Shown: positions 24,742-33,321 of the stretch, piece by piece
Position numbering within the stretch: the first letter of the stretch is position 1
Layout of the letters: each line of letters begins with the position of its first letter
DNA from: JACRBE01 sp964429005
GTDB lineage: Bacteria; Chlamydiota; Chlamydiia; Chlamydiales; JACRBE01
Direction: 5' to 3'
DNA length: 54,605 bases
NCBI GenBank assembly: GCA_964429005.1
Contig: CAYSAJ010000011.1
Coordinates: 1 to 54,605, forward strand
Position numbers and translations under genes: made by a program
The notes under the pieces: generated by a model
Databases searched by the model: none
What the model was told of the DNA's origin: nothing
The model's input: the letters and a program-made list of their open reading frames with translations, nothing else

Positions 24742-25311
24742 ATGAATACACTATCTGGAAATCAATTTTTCTTTATACGACATGGAGAAACAGATTGGAA
24801 TGTTAAAAAGCTTTGCCAAGGGCAAATCGATATCCCCTTAAGTCAAAGAGGAAGAGAAGAAACAATGAAATTTGCTCAGTCTCTTCATGATTTTTCTATA
24901 GATTGCATCGTAACAAGCCCCCTTAAAAGAGCTTTTGAAACAGCGCAAATTCTCCATAAAGTGCACCCAAGAGCTTCACTCCATACAGTGGACGACTTCA
25001 TGGAAAGAAATTGGGGAGAGCTCCAAGGGCAAGGTCATTTGCCGATGTTTGCAGTTGAAAAAGAAGAACAAGATAACCCCGATTTCATTCCAAAGCTCGG
25101 CATTGAGCCACGATCTGTAGTCAAAAGACGCGTTCTAAAAGCTCTTGAGCTTTCTTTTTCTCACAGTCAAAATCCAGTGATCGTCTCACATGGCATGCTT
25201 TTTTTTGTTCTATGTGATGCTCTTGGTTTGACTCTGGCTCAAAATATTCCCAATCTGGCACTCATAGAAATAACGCGTCATAGCGGCAAGTGGCAATTAA
25301 AAATATTATAA
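24742..25311 (+). CDS. Histidine phosphatase (phosphoglycerate-mutase-like)
   Basis: A 189-residue histidine phosphatase of branch 1. The catalytic FIRHGETDWN is at residues 12-21 with the family's LTSRG-like partner IPLSQRGREET. Next come the second-arginine motif TSPLKRAFETAQIL, the acid/base glutamate in MERNWGELQG, and the second catalytic histidine in IVSHGMLFFVL. All four active-site positions are present, so it should be an active phosphatase; substrate unknown (the family includes cobalamin, sugar-phosphate and broad-specificity enzymes). AAAGGAGGT, a perfect ribosome site, precedes the ATG. Confidence 0.87.
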   Translation: MNTLSGNQFFFIRHGETDWNVKKLCQGQIDIPLSQRGREETMKFAQSLHDFSIDCIVTSPLKRAFETAQILHKVHPRASLHTVDDFMERNWGELQGQGHLPMFAVEKEEQDNPDFIPKLGIEPRSVVKRRVLKALELSFSHSQNPVIVSHGMLFFVLCDALGLTLAQNIPNLALIEITRHSGKWQLKIL

Positions 25312-25332
25312 ATATTTGATTAAGATGTGCTA

Positions 25333-25361
25333 CCTTGGTTAAAAAATAATTTTAACCAAGG
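25333..25361 (+). promoter_or_regulatory. Perfect 12-bp hairpin covering the ribosome site of the Inc-like gene
   Basis: CCTTGGTTAAAA (25333-25344) and TTTTAACCAAGG (25350-25361) are exact inverted repeats around a 5-nt loop. The right arm ends in AAGG, the only Shine-Dalgarno-like bases before ATG 25369, so folding would hide it. No T-run follows, so it is not a standard terminator. It begins 21 bp after the histidine phosphatase stop. Confidence 0.6.
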
Positions 25362-25368
25362 TGCGTTT

Positions 25369-26346
25369 ATGGCTGTTGCAGGTGTTGGCGGAGCTGTTGC
25401 TACTGTTGCTGCTTTTACAGGCCGAGATCCTGAGATGGGTGCTGAAGGTCATCCCATAACTGAGGTAGTCGCTTCTGCTCCCGCAGGGTTAGGTGCTGGC
25501 GCCCCGGGTGGGGAAGCAGCTGAAGCTATTGCTGAAACAGGATCCTATTGGTGTTGTTCTTCACTCTGCGTTCAACATATGGGTACGAGTTTTGGGTCTG
25601 TAATGACGATAGTAGGAATTGCTGCTATTGTTTTTGGGGTTCTTGTCTGGAATCCCTATCTCATCGGCGGTGGATGTTTGCTCGTTGTTGGAGGCGTCGT
25701 CGTCGTATACCTTTCAAGGAAATATGTTGGCTTGGATATACAAGTTAAAAGACTTACAGCGCAAAATGAACGTTTTGAAAGAGAAAACAATCGATTGTCT
25801 CAGCAAATTACTACACTTACCGCTGCGAATGAGCTGCTTCTCGCTCAGATCGAAACATTAACTCGAGAAAATGAGGAATATGGGGTTCACAATGATGAGC
25901 ATGCTGCTTTAGTTGTGCAAGAGCGTGCTGAACTCGCAGAAATCTCTAGACTTTTGGAAAGTCAAAGACGAGAAAACGCAGATCTGTTTGCGCTTGTCGG
26001 ATCAGAAAGAGAAGCCTCCGCTGCACAAATCGCACGAATGCGAGCCGCCCATGAAGAAGTTGTAGCCCATTTATCTACTGCTCTGACAGCTGAGGCCGCA
26101 GCTCACGATAAAAGGCTCACAACTACTGCAGGAAAAGTAGATGCTGCTGCAACGAGAGTAGTGAGCGTTGTGGAGCGTGTTGAAGGAGCAACAACATCTA
26201 TGGTCAGCGCAGCCTCTCATCTCGCTACCAATTCGGAAGCTTTTCGAGCAAAAGTGGCAGAAGTTGAAAGATTGCAAGCAGAAAACAGGAGCCTCGCTCA
26301 GCAGCTAGCTGCATTGAGAGCTGCTACTTCAGCGAGTCATGCATAA
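25369..26346 (+). CDS. Inc-like protein: paired hydrophobic segments plus long coiled coil
   Basis: A 325-residue protein. An Ala/Gly-rich N-terminus is followed by two closely spaced hydrophobic segments at about 78-95 and 97-116 (SVMTIVGIAAIVFGVLVW, GGCLLVVGGVVVVYL). A coiled coil then covers most of residues 120-230 and 290-325 (RLTAQNERFERENNRL, ERLQAENRSLAQQLAAL). This bilobed-hydrophobic plus coiled-coil layout is the hallmark of chlamydial inclusion-membrane (Inc) proteins such as IncA, which mediate inclusion fusion and host contact. No sequence motif names a specific Inc. I prefer ATG 25369, with AAGG 7 nt upstream, over an in-frame GTG at 25327 that falls before the hairpin. Confidence 0.7.
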   Translation: MAVAGVGGAVATVAAFTGRDPEMGAEGHPITEVVASAPAGLGAGAPGGEAAEAIAETGSYWCCSSLCVQHMGTSFGSVMTIVGIAAIVFGVLVWNPYLIGGGCLLVVGGVVVVYLSRKYVGLDIQVKRLTAQNERFERENNRLSQQITTLTAANELLLAQIETLTRENEEYGVHNDEHAALVVQERAELAEISRLLESQRRENADLFALVGSEREASAAQIARMRAAHEEVVAHLSTALTAEAAAHDKRLTTTAGKVDAAATRVVSVVERVEGATTSMVSAASHLATNSEAFRAKVAEVERLQAENRSLAQQLAALRAATSASHA

Positions 26347-26348
26347 TC

Positions 26349-26386
26349 AAATTACAGATTAAGTCTTACGACTTAATCTGTAATTT
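26349..26386. terminator. 17-bp perfect hairpin between convergent genes, possible bidirectional terminator
   Basis: The inverted repeat 26349-26365 / 26370-26386 has a 4-nt loop TTAC that contains part of the glyQS stop codon (26366-26368). The arm on the right encodes the last residues of GlyQS. No long T-run follows on either strand, so terminator function is uncertain. Confidence 0.5.
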
Positions 26387-29300
26387 ATCTAGATCAATGA
26401 TCCCTTGAAAACGATCGAAAACTTCTTGAAGAAGGGCGATACGATTTGTGCGAATTTTTTCATCAGAGTCTAAGATTTTTACATGATCAAAGAGATGAGC
26501 AATCGGCTCTTGAAGCTCTGTTAGAAGGGAGAAAATCAAATCATACTGATTGGATGCAATGCACTTCTCTAGCTTTGGATCAATGCGGGTAAGACAATCA
26601 TAGAGGTTTTTTTCTTGATTCGTTGTGAATCTTGAAATTTCGACACTATAGCGGTCGGCGTTCGCAATTTGCCCTTTAGCCCTTCTAAAAACTTCCACAA
26701 GAGAGCTGAATTCTTTTGAACCCTTACGGAAATTATGAAGGGCTCTGATTTTCTCGACGACTTCCACTGGATTTAGGCCGCTCGTAAACGAAAGGCAGGC
26801 TTCAATCTCATCTTTTTCAAAGCCCATCTCTTCTAAAATCGTTTTTAGGCGTGCAATAAAGAAAGTTGTTACTTCGCCTTCAAGAGTTTTATTCCCCAGC
26901 TTTTTCCCAAAGATCTCATCGAGAGGTAAAGACCATTTAGCATCAATTAAGATTTTTAGAATACCTAGTGTTTGACGACGAAGTGCATAAGGATCTTTAG
27001 AAGATGAAGGCTTAATCCCAATCGAGTAGTAGCTGAGAATATTATCAAGTTTATCAGCAATACTTAGAATACGACCTACATTCGTTTGAGGGAGTTCCCC
27101 CTTTTCTGAAATGGGTTGCCAGTGCTCTTTAATAGCTATCGCTACTTCCTCACTTTCGCCGTGGTGTTTTGCATAGTACATGCCGATAATACCCTGAAGT
27201 TCAGGGAACTCTCCTACCATGTCAGAGGCAAGGTCTGCTTTGCAAAGATGGGAGGCCCTATGAAGGATTTTATCATCGGCTTTATGAAGATAGCTGTTAA
27301 GGAGTGTAGCATTTTTCTCAATACGGCCGAGTTTATCGTAGACTGAGCCCAAATCTTTATGGAAGGTCACTGTTTTGAGCTTATTTGTGAATTCCTCTAA
27401 TGAAATTTCAAGGTCTTGCTCATAGAGGAATACACCATCAGTCAGCCTTGCGGATAAGACTGCCAAGTTGTTTTGCAGGATTTCTTCATTCAAAACCTGA
27501 TCTGCAGTGATGACAAACTGAGGCGCAAGATGGCCTGTTTTTGCATCTTGAAGGGGAAAATAGCGTTGATGTTCTACCATTTCCGATACAAGTACTTCTG
27601 CAGGCGCTTTTAAAAATTTTGAGTTGAAAGAATAGACGGCAAGCTCAGGCCACTCTACAAGATAATTCACTTCTTCAAGAACACGGTCGAGTTTTAGCGC
27701 TTTTGTGTGCGTTTTTTGCTCTATACTTTGGAGTTGGGAGAGGATTTTTTCTTTTCTTTTTTTCACGTCAGCGATCACATGTGCTTTTTCAAGCTCGCTC
27801 TCGTACTCTTGGGGAGAATTCAAAATAATAGAGCTTTTATGACGTTGTGAGTGACCAACAGTAAAGTTGCCGCTCTTCACCCCAGTCACGCTAAAAGGAA
27901 TGACTTCATGTCCAAATAGAGCGACAATCCAGCGGATAGGCCTTGCAAAGCTTAAGGAGAAATCTGCCCATCTCATCGACTTAGGGAAAGACATTTTTCC
28001 GATAAGCTCAGGCAGGAAAGTTTCGAGTAATGAAAAAGTCGATTTTCCTTCTTCATGAATTTCCGCAAAAATGTAATCTTTTCCGCTTATTGAACGGATT
28101 TGGATTTTGCCTTGATTGTGTGCCTTAATTTGGGGGAGATCTTGATAGGGTATTTGGTTTGCATCGAAAAAGCCTTTTCCCTGAGAAGTAAGTTTCCCTT
28201 CTGGGTCAAACGCTACGCTAATTTGTGGTCCTCGCTTCTCAGTTGTAATTGCATCTGTTCCCTCTGCTAAATCATTAATCTGGATTGCAAGGCGTTGAGG
28301 TGTCCCAAATAATTGGTAATTTGAATACGAAATATGGTTGCTAGAGAGAAATGATTTTAGTTTCTCTTCAAGCTCCTCGATTTTCCTCTTCAGTTCAATC
28401 ATCTTCATTTCTCGGCCAACCGCTATTTTGTTGAATTTTTCCAACTCTTCGCTCTTCTTTTTTAAATCATCAAAAGCTTTTTCTCTTGCCTCAACAATGC
28501 GGCNNNNNNNNNNAGAGAAATGATTTTAGTTTCTCTTCAAGCTCTTTCATGCCCACAGGAACGAAAGTAGCAGGAAGTTGCTCTGTCCCGATTTCGAAAA
28601 GAAAATCTCTTTTTTTATCTTTGTTGAACAAAGGAGAATAAGATTTAGAAAAAACCGAGCCCCCAGAAGAAGGAGATTGTTTTAGAAGGGGGAATCCAAG
28701 TTTTTCTCTAGATAAAAGATATTCAGTGGCAGCAAGTCTTGCTAGCTCGCGAATGCGATGTATATATCCAGTCCTTTCTGTAACTGAAATCACTCCTCTA
28801 GCTTCAAGCATGTTGAAAGCATGAGAGGCCTTCATAACAAAATCGTAGGCTGGGATAGGGAGATTGAGCGAAATAAGGTTTTTTGCTTCCTTTTCATAAT
28901 CTTCGAAGTGTTTAAACCACATTTGTGGCGTAGATTGCTTGAAGTTATAATGACTCCACTCTACTTCATTCCGATGATAGACATCACCGTAAGTTAATTC
29001 TTCGTTGTATTTCATATCGAAGAAATTGGAGACTCTTTGGGAGAGCATACAAATTCTTTCAAGACCGTAAGTGATTTCAACAGAAATAGGATGTAGATCA
29101 AAACCTGCAATAGATTGAAAATATGTAAACTGGGTCACTTCCATGCCGTCGATCCACACTTCCCAGCCAAGACCCCAAGCGCCCAGGGTTGGGCTTTCCC
29201 AGTCGTCATGAACAAAGCGGATGTCATGTTTAGTTAAATCAAATCCAATTTCCTGTAGCGATTGAACATAAAGATCCTTGATGTCAACAGGGGATGGCTT

Positions 29301-29546
29301 CATAATGACTTGCAACTGATGGAATAGTTGCAATCGATTGGGATTTTCTCCATAACGACCATCTTGAGGACGTCGGGAAGGTTCTACATAAACTGTTTTA
29401 TATGGCTCAGGACCTAGACAGCGAAGGAATGTGGCTGGGTTGAAAGTTCCGGCTCCAACCTCTACGTCGTGGCCTTGATGGATAATGCAGCCTTTGCGAG
29501 CCCAGAATTGAATCAACTTTTGCGTAATCTCTTGAAATGTCAACAT
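26366..29546 (-). CDS. glyQS: Fused glycyl-tRNA synthetase, alpha plus beta, broken by assembly gap
   Basis: Tetrameric-type glycyl-tRNA synthetase with both subunits in one chain, the chlamydial form. The alpha part (29546 leftward) has MLTFQEITQKLIQFWARKGC, YVEPSRRPQDGRYGENPNR and VTQFTYFQSIAGFDL. The beta part has SFPKSMRWADFSLSFARPIR and the HD-like helical domain. The frame is interrupted at 28376-28513 by a foreign-looking 128-nt stretch and ten N. A 31-bp repeat sits on both sides; collapsing the two copies to one restores a single frame of 1,003 residues, which is the length I know for the C. trachomatis enzyme. So the gene is almost certainly intact in the organism, and the break is an assembly error. 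It charges tRNA-Gly. Confidence 0.9.
28345..28375. repeat. 31-bp direct repeat, copy 1 (glyS side of gap)
   Basis: The 31 bases from AGAGAAATGATTTTAG to TTCAAGCTC are repeated exactly at 28514-28544. In glyQS both copies encode the same residues (LEEKLKSFL) in the same phase. The copy number is probably an assembly artefact. Confidence 0.9.
28376..28503 (-). other. Foreign contig end: coiled-coil linker coding fragment
   Basis: On the minus strand these 128 nt read as REKAFDDLKKKSEELEKF, then NKIAVGREMKMIELKRKIEE. This wording is typical of the linker next to a PAS or histidine-kinase module (LEKFNKLAVGRELKM-type) and has no place in glycyl-tRNA synthetase. It is probably a piece of another gene joined through the 31-bp repeat. 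Whether that gene is from the same genome cannot be told. Confidence 0.65.
28504..28513. other. Assembly gap (10 N)
   Basis: Ten unknown bases, a typical scaffolding placeholder. The second contig begins directly with the 31-bp repeat. Confidence 1.
28514..28544. repeat. 31-bp direct repeat, copy 2 (glyQ side of gap)
   Basis: Exact copy of 28345-28375 abutting the N gap. A shared 31-mer at a contig edge is what a short-k de Bruijn assembler leaves at an unresolved branch. Confidence 0.9.
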
Positions 29547-29730
29547 ATATTTATAAAGAAAAGGGGGTTTTCGTAGGAGTCTACCATCTAAAATTGATTT
29601 TTCACAATAATCGTTAGTTTGAAAAATGTTTATATCTGTTTTTTATTTTCTCAGATGTCTGAAGTTTTCTATTTTCTTCATTTATTAAGTCCTGCATAAT
29701 ACCCTAAATGAATTCCTACGGGGGTTTCTC

Positions 29731-30315
29731 TTGAGATTTGCGCTATTTTTAACGCTGATTCGTATGTTTATCAGCCCATTTTTCATAGGTATATATTTGT
29801 TTTATGAGCAGCTTGGGATACCTCTTATCCAACTGCCTTATATCCTACTAAGTTTGCTCATCCTTTGTGAACTTTCGGATGTGTTCGATGGTGTTGTAGC
29901 TCGTCGTTATGACGAGGTTACTGACCTAGGAAAAATTTTGGACCCTATGGCCGACAGCATTGTTAGGTTATCTCTACTTTTAGGCTTTACTAAAGGATTT
30001 GTTCAATTGCCTTTATTCCTCGTCCTTGTTTTTGTATACCGCGACTCGATCATTTCCACTCTTCGCACTATCTGTGCCCTGAGAGGAGAAGCTCTAGCGG
30101 CTCGGACAAGTGGCAAAGTGAAAGCAATTATCCAAGCCATTACAGTATTTTCTATAGTTCTCTTGATGATTCCTTATTCTCAGGGATGGATGAGTCTCCA
30201 AAGAGTTCAAGATCTTAGTTTTTACATGGTACTATTCGCTGCTGTATATACAGTAGGTTCAGGTATTGAATATGTAATGGCTAATAGATCTTTTATTAAA
30301 AAAGCTTGGAGCTAA
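29731..30315 (+). CDS. pgsA: CDP-diacylglycerol-glycerol-3-phosphate 3-phosphatidyltransferase
   Basis: A 194-residue membrane enzyme of the CDP-alcohol phosphotransferase family. The motif D-x2-DG-x2-AR-x8-G-x3-D-x3-D is complete at residues 50-75 (DVFDGVVARRYDEV, GKILDPMAD). PgsA makes phosphatidylglycerophosphate, the precursor of phosphatidylglycerol. Four to six hydrophobic helices surround the motif. The start is TTG 29731 after a GGGGG run; ATG at residue 12 would cut the first helix. It lies between glyQS and glgA as in C. trachomatis and overlaps glgA by 4 bp at the 3' ends. Confidence 0.92.
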   Translation: MRFALFLTLIRMFISPFFIGIYLFYEQLGIPLIQLPYILLSLLILCELSDVFDGVVARRYDEVTDLGKILDPMADSIVRLSLLLGFTKGFVQLPLFLVLVFVYRDSIISTLRTICALRGEALAARTSGKVKAIIQAITVFSIVLLMIPYSQGWMSLQRVQDLSFYMVLFAAVYTVGSGIEYVMANRSFIKKAWS

Positions 30316-31775
30316 GCCTGATAAAGCTGGATGTATTCCTTTGTGGACTCATTCCAGCTAAAGTCCGAGTCTAAAGCATTTTTTAGTAACAGATCTCTTG
30401 AGCCATCATGGTAATAATCTAATGCTCTTTGAATATTTTTTTGAAGCTCGGCCCAGTCATATGGGAAGAATGTAAATCCATTTCTCTGATGCTTAGGAAT
30501 ACTTTCATCATTGATATCGTGGACGGTGTCTTGAAGACCCCCAGTTTTTCTTACGATAGGAATAGTTCCGTATCTACATGCTATCATTTGTGTCAGACCA
30601 CAGGGTTCAAATTGTGACGGAATAATAATAAAATCTGACGAAGCAAAGGTAAGATGGGAAAGGGGTTCATTGAATTCATACGAAATGAAAACTTTAGGGT
30701 GGTAAATATATTTTTCTTTGATTTGTTGAAAGGCTCCTTTCCAACCCTCGTCAATCATACTTCCTAAAAGAATAAAAGCTCCTCCCTGGTCAACGACATA
30801 ATCGAGGCTCTTTAGGATCAAATCCAGCCCTTTTTGCTCTGTTAGTCGTGTAACTACACAAAAAAGTGGGGTGGAAGGGGGTATGTGCAAAGAAAAAGTT
30901 TTAGCTAAAGATTCTTTGCATCGCTGCTTTATTTCCTCGATCTTTGACGTTGGGTCTTTATAGCTGATATGGAAAGGGATAAGAGGATCTTTCTCGAAGT
31001 TCCATTCATCAAGGTCTATCCCATTAAGTATGCCTCGGATCTTGTCTTTGTTTCTCCCTAAAGACTCTTCAAGACCAAAACTTGCAGGGGGGGAAAGAAT
31101 TTCTTTCGCATAAGATGGAGACACAACGGTAACACAGTCTGCGTACTCTATCCCTGATTTAAGCAAGTTTACAAGTTGCGGATCCCATGGGTCGCTAACA
31201 AAAGGGTGGTTCAGTACAGAAGAGGGAATTCCTCCTAAATGTTCTAGAATTTGCTTAGAAATCCTTCCTTGGTAGAGTAAATTATGGATTGTTAGGACGG
31301 TTTTTTTGATTTTTTCATCATAAGTATGGAATTCGCCTTGCAACAGAGGAAAAACAAGAGAAGTCATCCAATCATGGGCGTGCAAAACATCAAAACCAGA
31401 AGGATGCTCGATATGAAGAAAAGAAAGGCATGCTTTGGTAAAATACATAAATTTTGCATATTCGTGTTCATCACCATATATGGGCCTTCCAGAAAAATAC
31501 TGTTTAGGATGGGGAAGATCGAGTAAAATGACTTCAACATTATTTTGCAAAATTTTGAAAGCTGTTGCGTTGTAGATGCTAGTATTTTCTTGGACTTCGA
31601 AATGAATAAGAGGGTGATAAGTCACTGAATCTAAAAGAGGTCTATAAAGTGGGATAATAACAGTAACTTTATGTCCTAAAGCAGCTTGTGATTTTGAGAG
31701 GCTAAAGACAACATCTGCAAGACCGCCTACTTTGCACAGAGAAGAGTATTCTGAAGAAATATGTACGATATGCAT
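30312..31775 (-). CDS. glgA: Glycogen synthase
   Basis: A 487-residue ADP-glucose-dependent glycogen synthase (GT5). The N-terminal SSEYSSLCKVGGLADVV carries the K-x-GGL motif at 15-19 that binds ADP-glucose; VLHAHDWMTSLV and KTVLTIHNLLYQGR follow, and the C-terminal lobe has VTRLTEQKGLDL, PSQFEPCGLTQM and TGGLQDTV. I chose ATG 31775 (MHIVHIS) because GAGAGGG lies upstream; an ATG 24 bp earlier gives an extra MYAMRGLD with no ribosome site. Glycogen is a conserved chlamydial store, and synteny with pgsA agrees. Confidence 0.95.
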   Translation of the reverse strand: MHIVHISSEYSSLCKVGGLADVVFSLSKSQAALGHKVTVIIPLYRPLLDSVTYHPLIHFEVQENTSIYNATAFKILQNNVEVILLDLPHPKQYFSGRPIYGDEHEYAKFMYFTKACLSFLHIEHPSGFDVLHAHDWMTSLVFPLLQGEFHTYDEKIKKTVLTIHNLLYQGRISKQILEHLGGIPSSVLNHPFVSDPWDPQLVNLLKSGIEYADCVTVVSPSYAKEILSPPASFGLEESLGRNKDKIRGILNGIDLDEWNFEKDPLIPFHISYKDPTSKIEEIKQRCKESLAKTFSLHIPPSTPLFCVVTRLTEQKGLDLILKSLDYVVDQGGAFILLGSMIDEGWKGAFQQIKEKYIYHPKVFISYEFNEPLSHLTFASSDFIIIPSQFEPCGLTQMIACRYGTIPIVRKTGGLQDTVHDINDESIPKHQRNGFTFFPYDWAELQKNIQRALDYYHDGSRDLLLKNALDSDFSWNESTKEYIQLYQA

Positions 31776-31841
31776 GTCTAGCCCTCTCATTGCATACATA
31801 GCTTTTCACTACAACTTTTGTCAATGAGAGGGATAGATCTT

Positions 31842-32219
31842 TTATAAAAATTTTACTTTGATCGTTTGATCTGTCAAGTTTTGTTGGATGTTCCAGGAAA
31901 TGTTATTAGAGGATATTTGATCAATGATCGCTTCTCTAAAAACAGTAAACTCTGTTTTTCCTGTTTTAACACTCTCAATAGAAAGGCGATATTTCATTTC
32001 TTCTAGAGACATTTTCCAGATAGTTGTTTGATCGCAGCTTGTGCCCTTTAAAAGTGCCTTAGCTTTTTTTTCACTATCCCAACAGCTTATACACATAATA
32101 TTGAAGCTCCCTTTAAGGATTAAGACCGAACTAAAGATAATACTTGAAAGTGTTCTTTTTTTTAATAAAAATTTACAAGATCTTAAAAAAATTCCTGTCA
32201 TACAAGAAGTGTCTTGCAT
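31842..32219 (-). CDS. Small hypothetical protein with one hydrophobic segment
   Basis: Up to 125 residues with no recognised domain. A hydrophobic stretch at about 24-44 (TLSSIIFSSVLILKGSFNI) is followed by MCISCWDSEKKAK and a soluble part of about 80 residues with alternating strand-like pattern (QTIKVKFL at the end). No ribosome site precedes either early ATG (32219 or 32201), so the start is uncertain. It lies between glgA and tRNA-Gln, and its 5' end overlaps the likely tRNA promoter. It may be a real small membrane or secreted protein, or chance. Confidence 0.4.
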   Translation of the reverse strand: MQDTSCMTGIFLRSCKFLLKKRTLSSIIFSSVLILKGSFNIMCISCWDSEKKAKALLKGTSCDQTTIWKMSLEEMKYRLSIESVKTGKTEFTVFREAIIDQISSNNISWNIQQNLTDQTIKVKFL

Positions 32220-32241
32220 AATATTTTTTGGTTATTATACA
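32214..32241 (+). promoter_or_regulatory. Candidate promoter for tRNA-Gln and prs
   Basis: TTGCAT (32214-32219) and TATACA (32236-32241) are spaced by 16 bp and lie about 20 nt before the tRNA 5' end. Confidence 0.4.
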
Positions 32242-32262
32242 ATCTTCATTTCGATTTTTAGC

Positions 32263-32334
32263 TGGGGCGTAGCCAAGTGGTAAGGCAGCGGGTTTTGGTT
32301 CCGCCACGCGCAGGTTCGAATCCTGCCGCCCCAA
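32263..32334 (+). tRNA. tRNA-Gln (anticodon TTG)
   Basis: A 72-nt cloverleaf. The acceptor stem TGGGGCG pairs fully with CGCCCCA, the anticodon arm is GCGGG-TTTTGGT-TCCGC with TTG at the anticodon positions, and the T arm contains GGTTCGAATCC. The discriminator is A, and CCA is not encoded. Only 19 nt separate it from the prs ATG, so it is probably on the same primary transcript. Chlamydiae charge tRNA-Gln with Glu and amidate it via GatCAB (family knowledge). Confidence 0.97.
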
Positions 32335-32353
32335 TTTTGAGTGCTCTTTGTTC

Positions 32354-33286
32354 ATGCCGATTCAACAAGATGATTATTTGGTTTTTTCTGGATCTTCGCA
32401 AACACCTTTTGCAACAGAAATTTGTCAACATCTAGACAAAAGCTTAGGCAAAGTGCTCTTAAAGAAATTTCCTGATGGTGAGATAGGCGTTCAAATTTTA
32501 GAGAATGTCCGTGGTCGGGACGTGTTTGTTGTGCAAACTATCACGCAGAATCCCAACTTCTATCTCATGGAGGCTTTGATCTTAGTCGATGCTCTTAAAA
32601 GAGCTTCAGCTAGATCAATAACTGCAGTTATCCCTTATTATGGGTACTGCCGGCAAGATCGCAGAGATCAAGGAAGAGAGCCGATTACAGCCCGTTTAGT
32701 AGCGAATTTATTCGAAACAGCGGGAATTGATCGACTTTTAACTATGGATCTTCATGCTGATCAAATTGAAGGTTTTTTTAACGTACCTGTTGATAATCTT
32801 CTTGCAAGACCAGTTCTTTTAGAAGCTATTCGTAAAAAGCTTGAAAAAGACTTTGTCGTCGTAGCTCCCGATATGGGAAGCGTCAAAGCAGCAAGAAAAT
32901 TTTCAGAAGGATTTAAGAAAAATCTCGCAATTATTAACAAGCACCGGATCAATGAATCCCGTGTACTTCCCGAAATTTTAATCGGCGAAGTGCAGGGAAA
33001 AGATGTCCTGCTTGTTGATGACATGTGTGTAACTGGTGAAACCCTTTATCAAGCAGCTCTTGCTTGCAAGAAACAGGGTGCAGAGCGTATTTACGCAGCC
33101 GTTACACATGTATTAAAGCCGATTTCTCCTGATTTAGAACGTTTGCTCGAAGCGTTGTTTGTATGTAATACAACCACAGTCTCTATCCAATCACCTAAGG
33201 TGCAAATTGTGTCGGTAGCTAAAATTTTTAGCACGGCAATTTTATCAGTGGTGAATTCGGATTCGATTTCATCCATTTTTAAATAA
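32354..33286 (+). CDS. prs: Ribose-phosphate pyrophosphokinase (PRPP synthetase)
   Basis: A 310-residue class I PRPP synthetase. It shows FPDGEIGVQILENVRGRDVF, IPYYGYCRQDRRDQGREPIT, the metal and ATP site MDLHADQIEGFF, and the PRPP loop VLLVDDMCVTGETL. It makes PRPP for nucleotide and cofactor synthesis. ATG 32354 fits the family start; a TTG six bases upstream is less likely. To my knowledge the human-pathogenic Chlamydia lack this gene, so it points to a less reduced metabolism; I could not verify this. It is placed between tRNA-Gln and rplY, an addition to the conserved order. Confidence 0.95.
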   Translation: MPIQQDDYLVFSGSSQTPFATEICQHLDKSLGKVLLKKFPDGEIGVQILENVRGRDVFVVQTITQNPNFYLMEALILVDALKRASARSITAVIPYYGYCRQDRRDQGREPITARLVANLFETAGIDRLLTMDLHADQIEGFFNVPVDNLLARPVLLEAIRKKLEKDFVVVAPDMGSVKAARKFSEGFKKNLAIINKHRINESRVLPEILIGEVQGKDVLLVDDMCVTGETLYQAALACKKQGAERIYAAVTHVLKPISPDLERLLEALFVCNTTTVSIQSPKVQIVSVAKIFSTAILSVVNSDSISSIFK

Positions 33287-33321
33287 GACTATCTCAATAG
33301 AGATTATATACGGAGTCCATA

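Noticed and set aside
28338..28523. Plus-strand frame across the N gap
   Set aside because: It is a shadow of glyQS and the misjoined fragment and contains unknown bases.
32173..32355. Minus-strand frame of 60 codons across the tRNA
   Set aside because: It covers tRNA-Gln in antisense and has no ribosome site; the tRNA explains the sequence.
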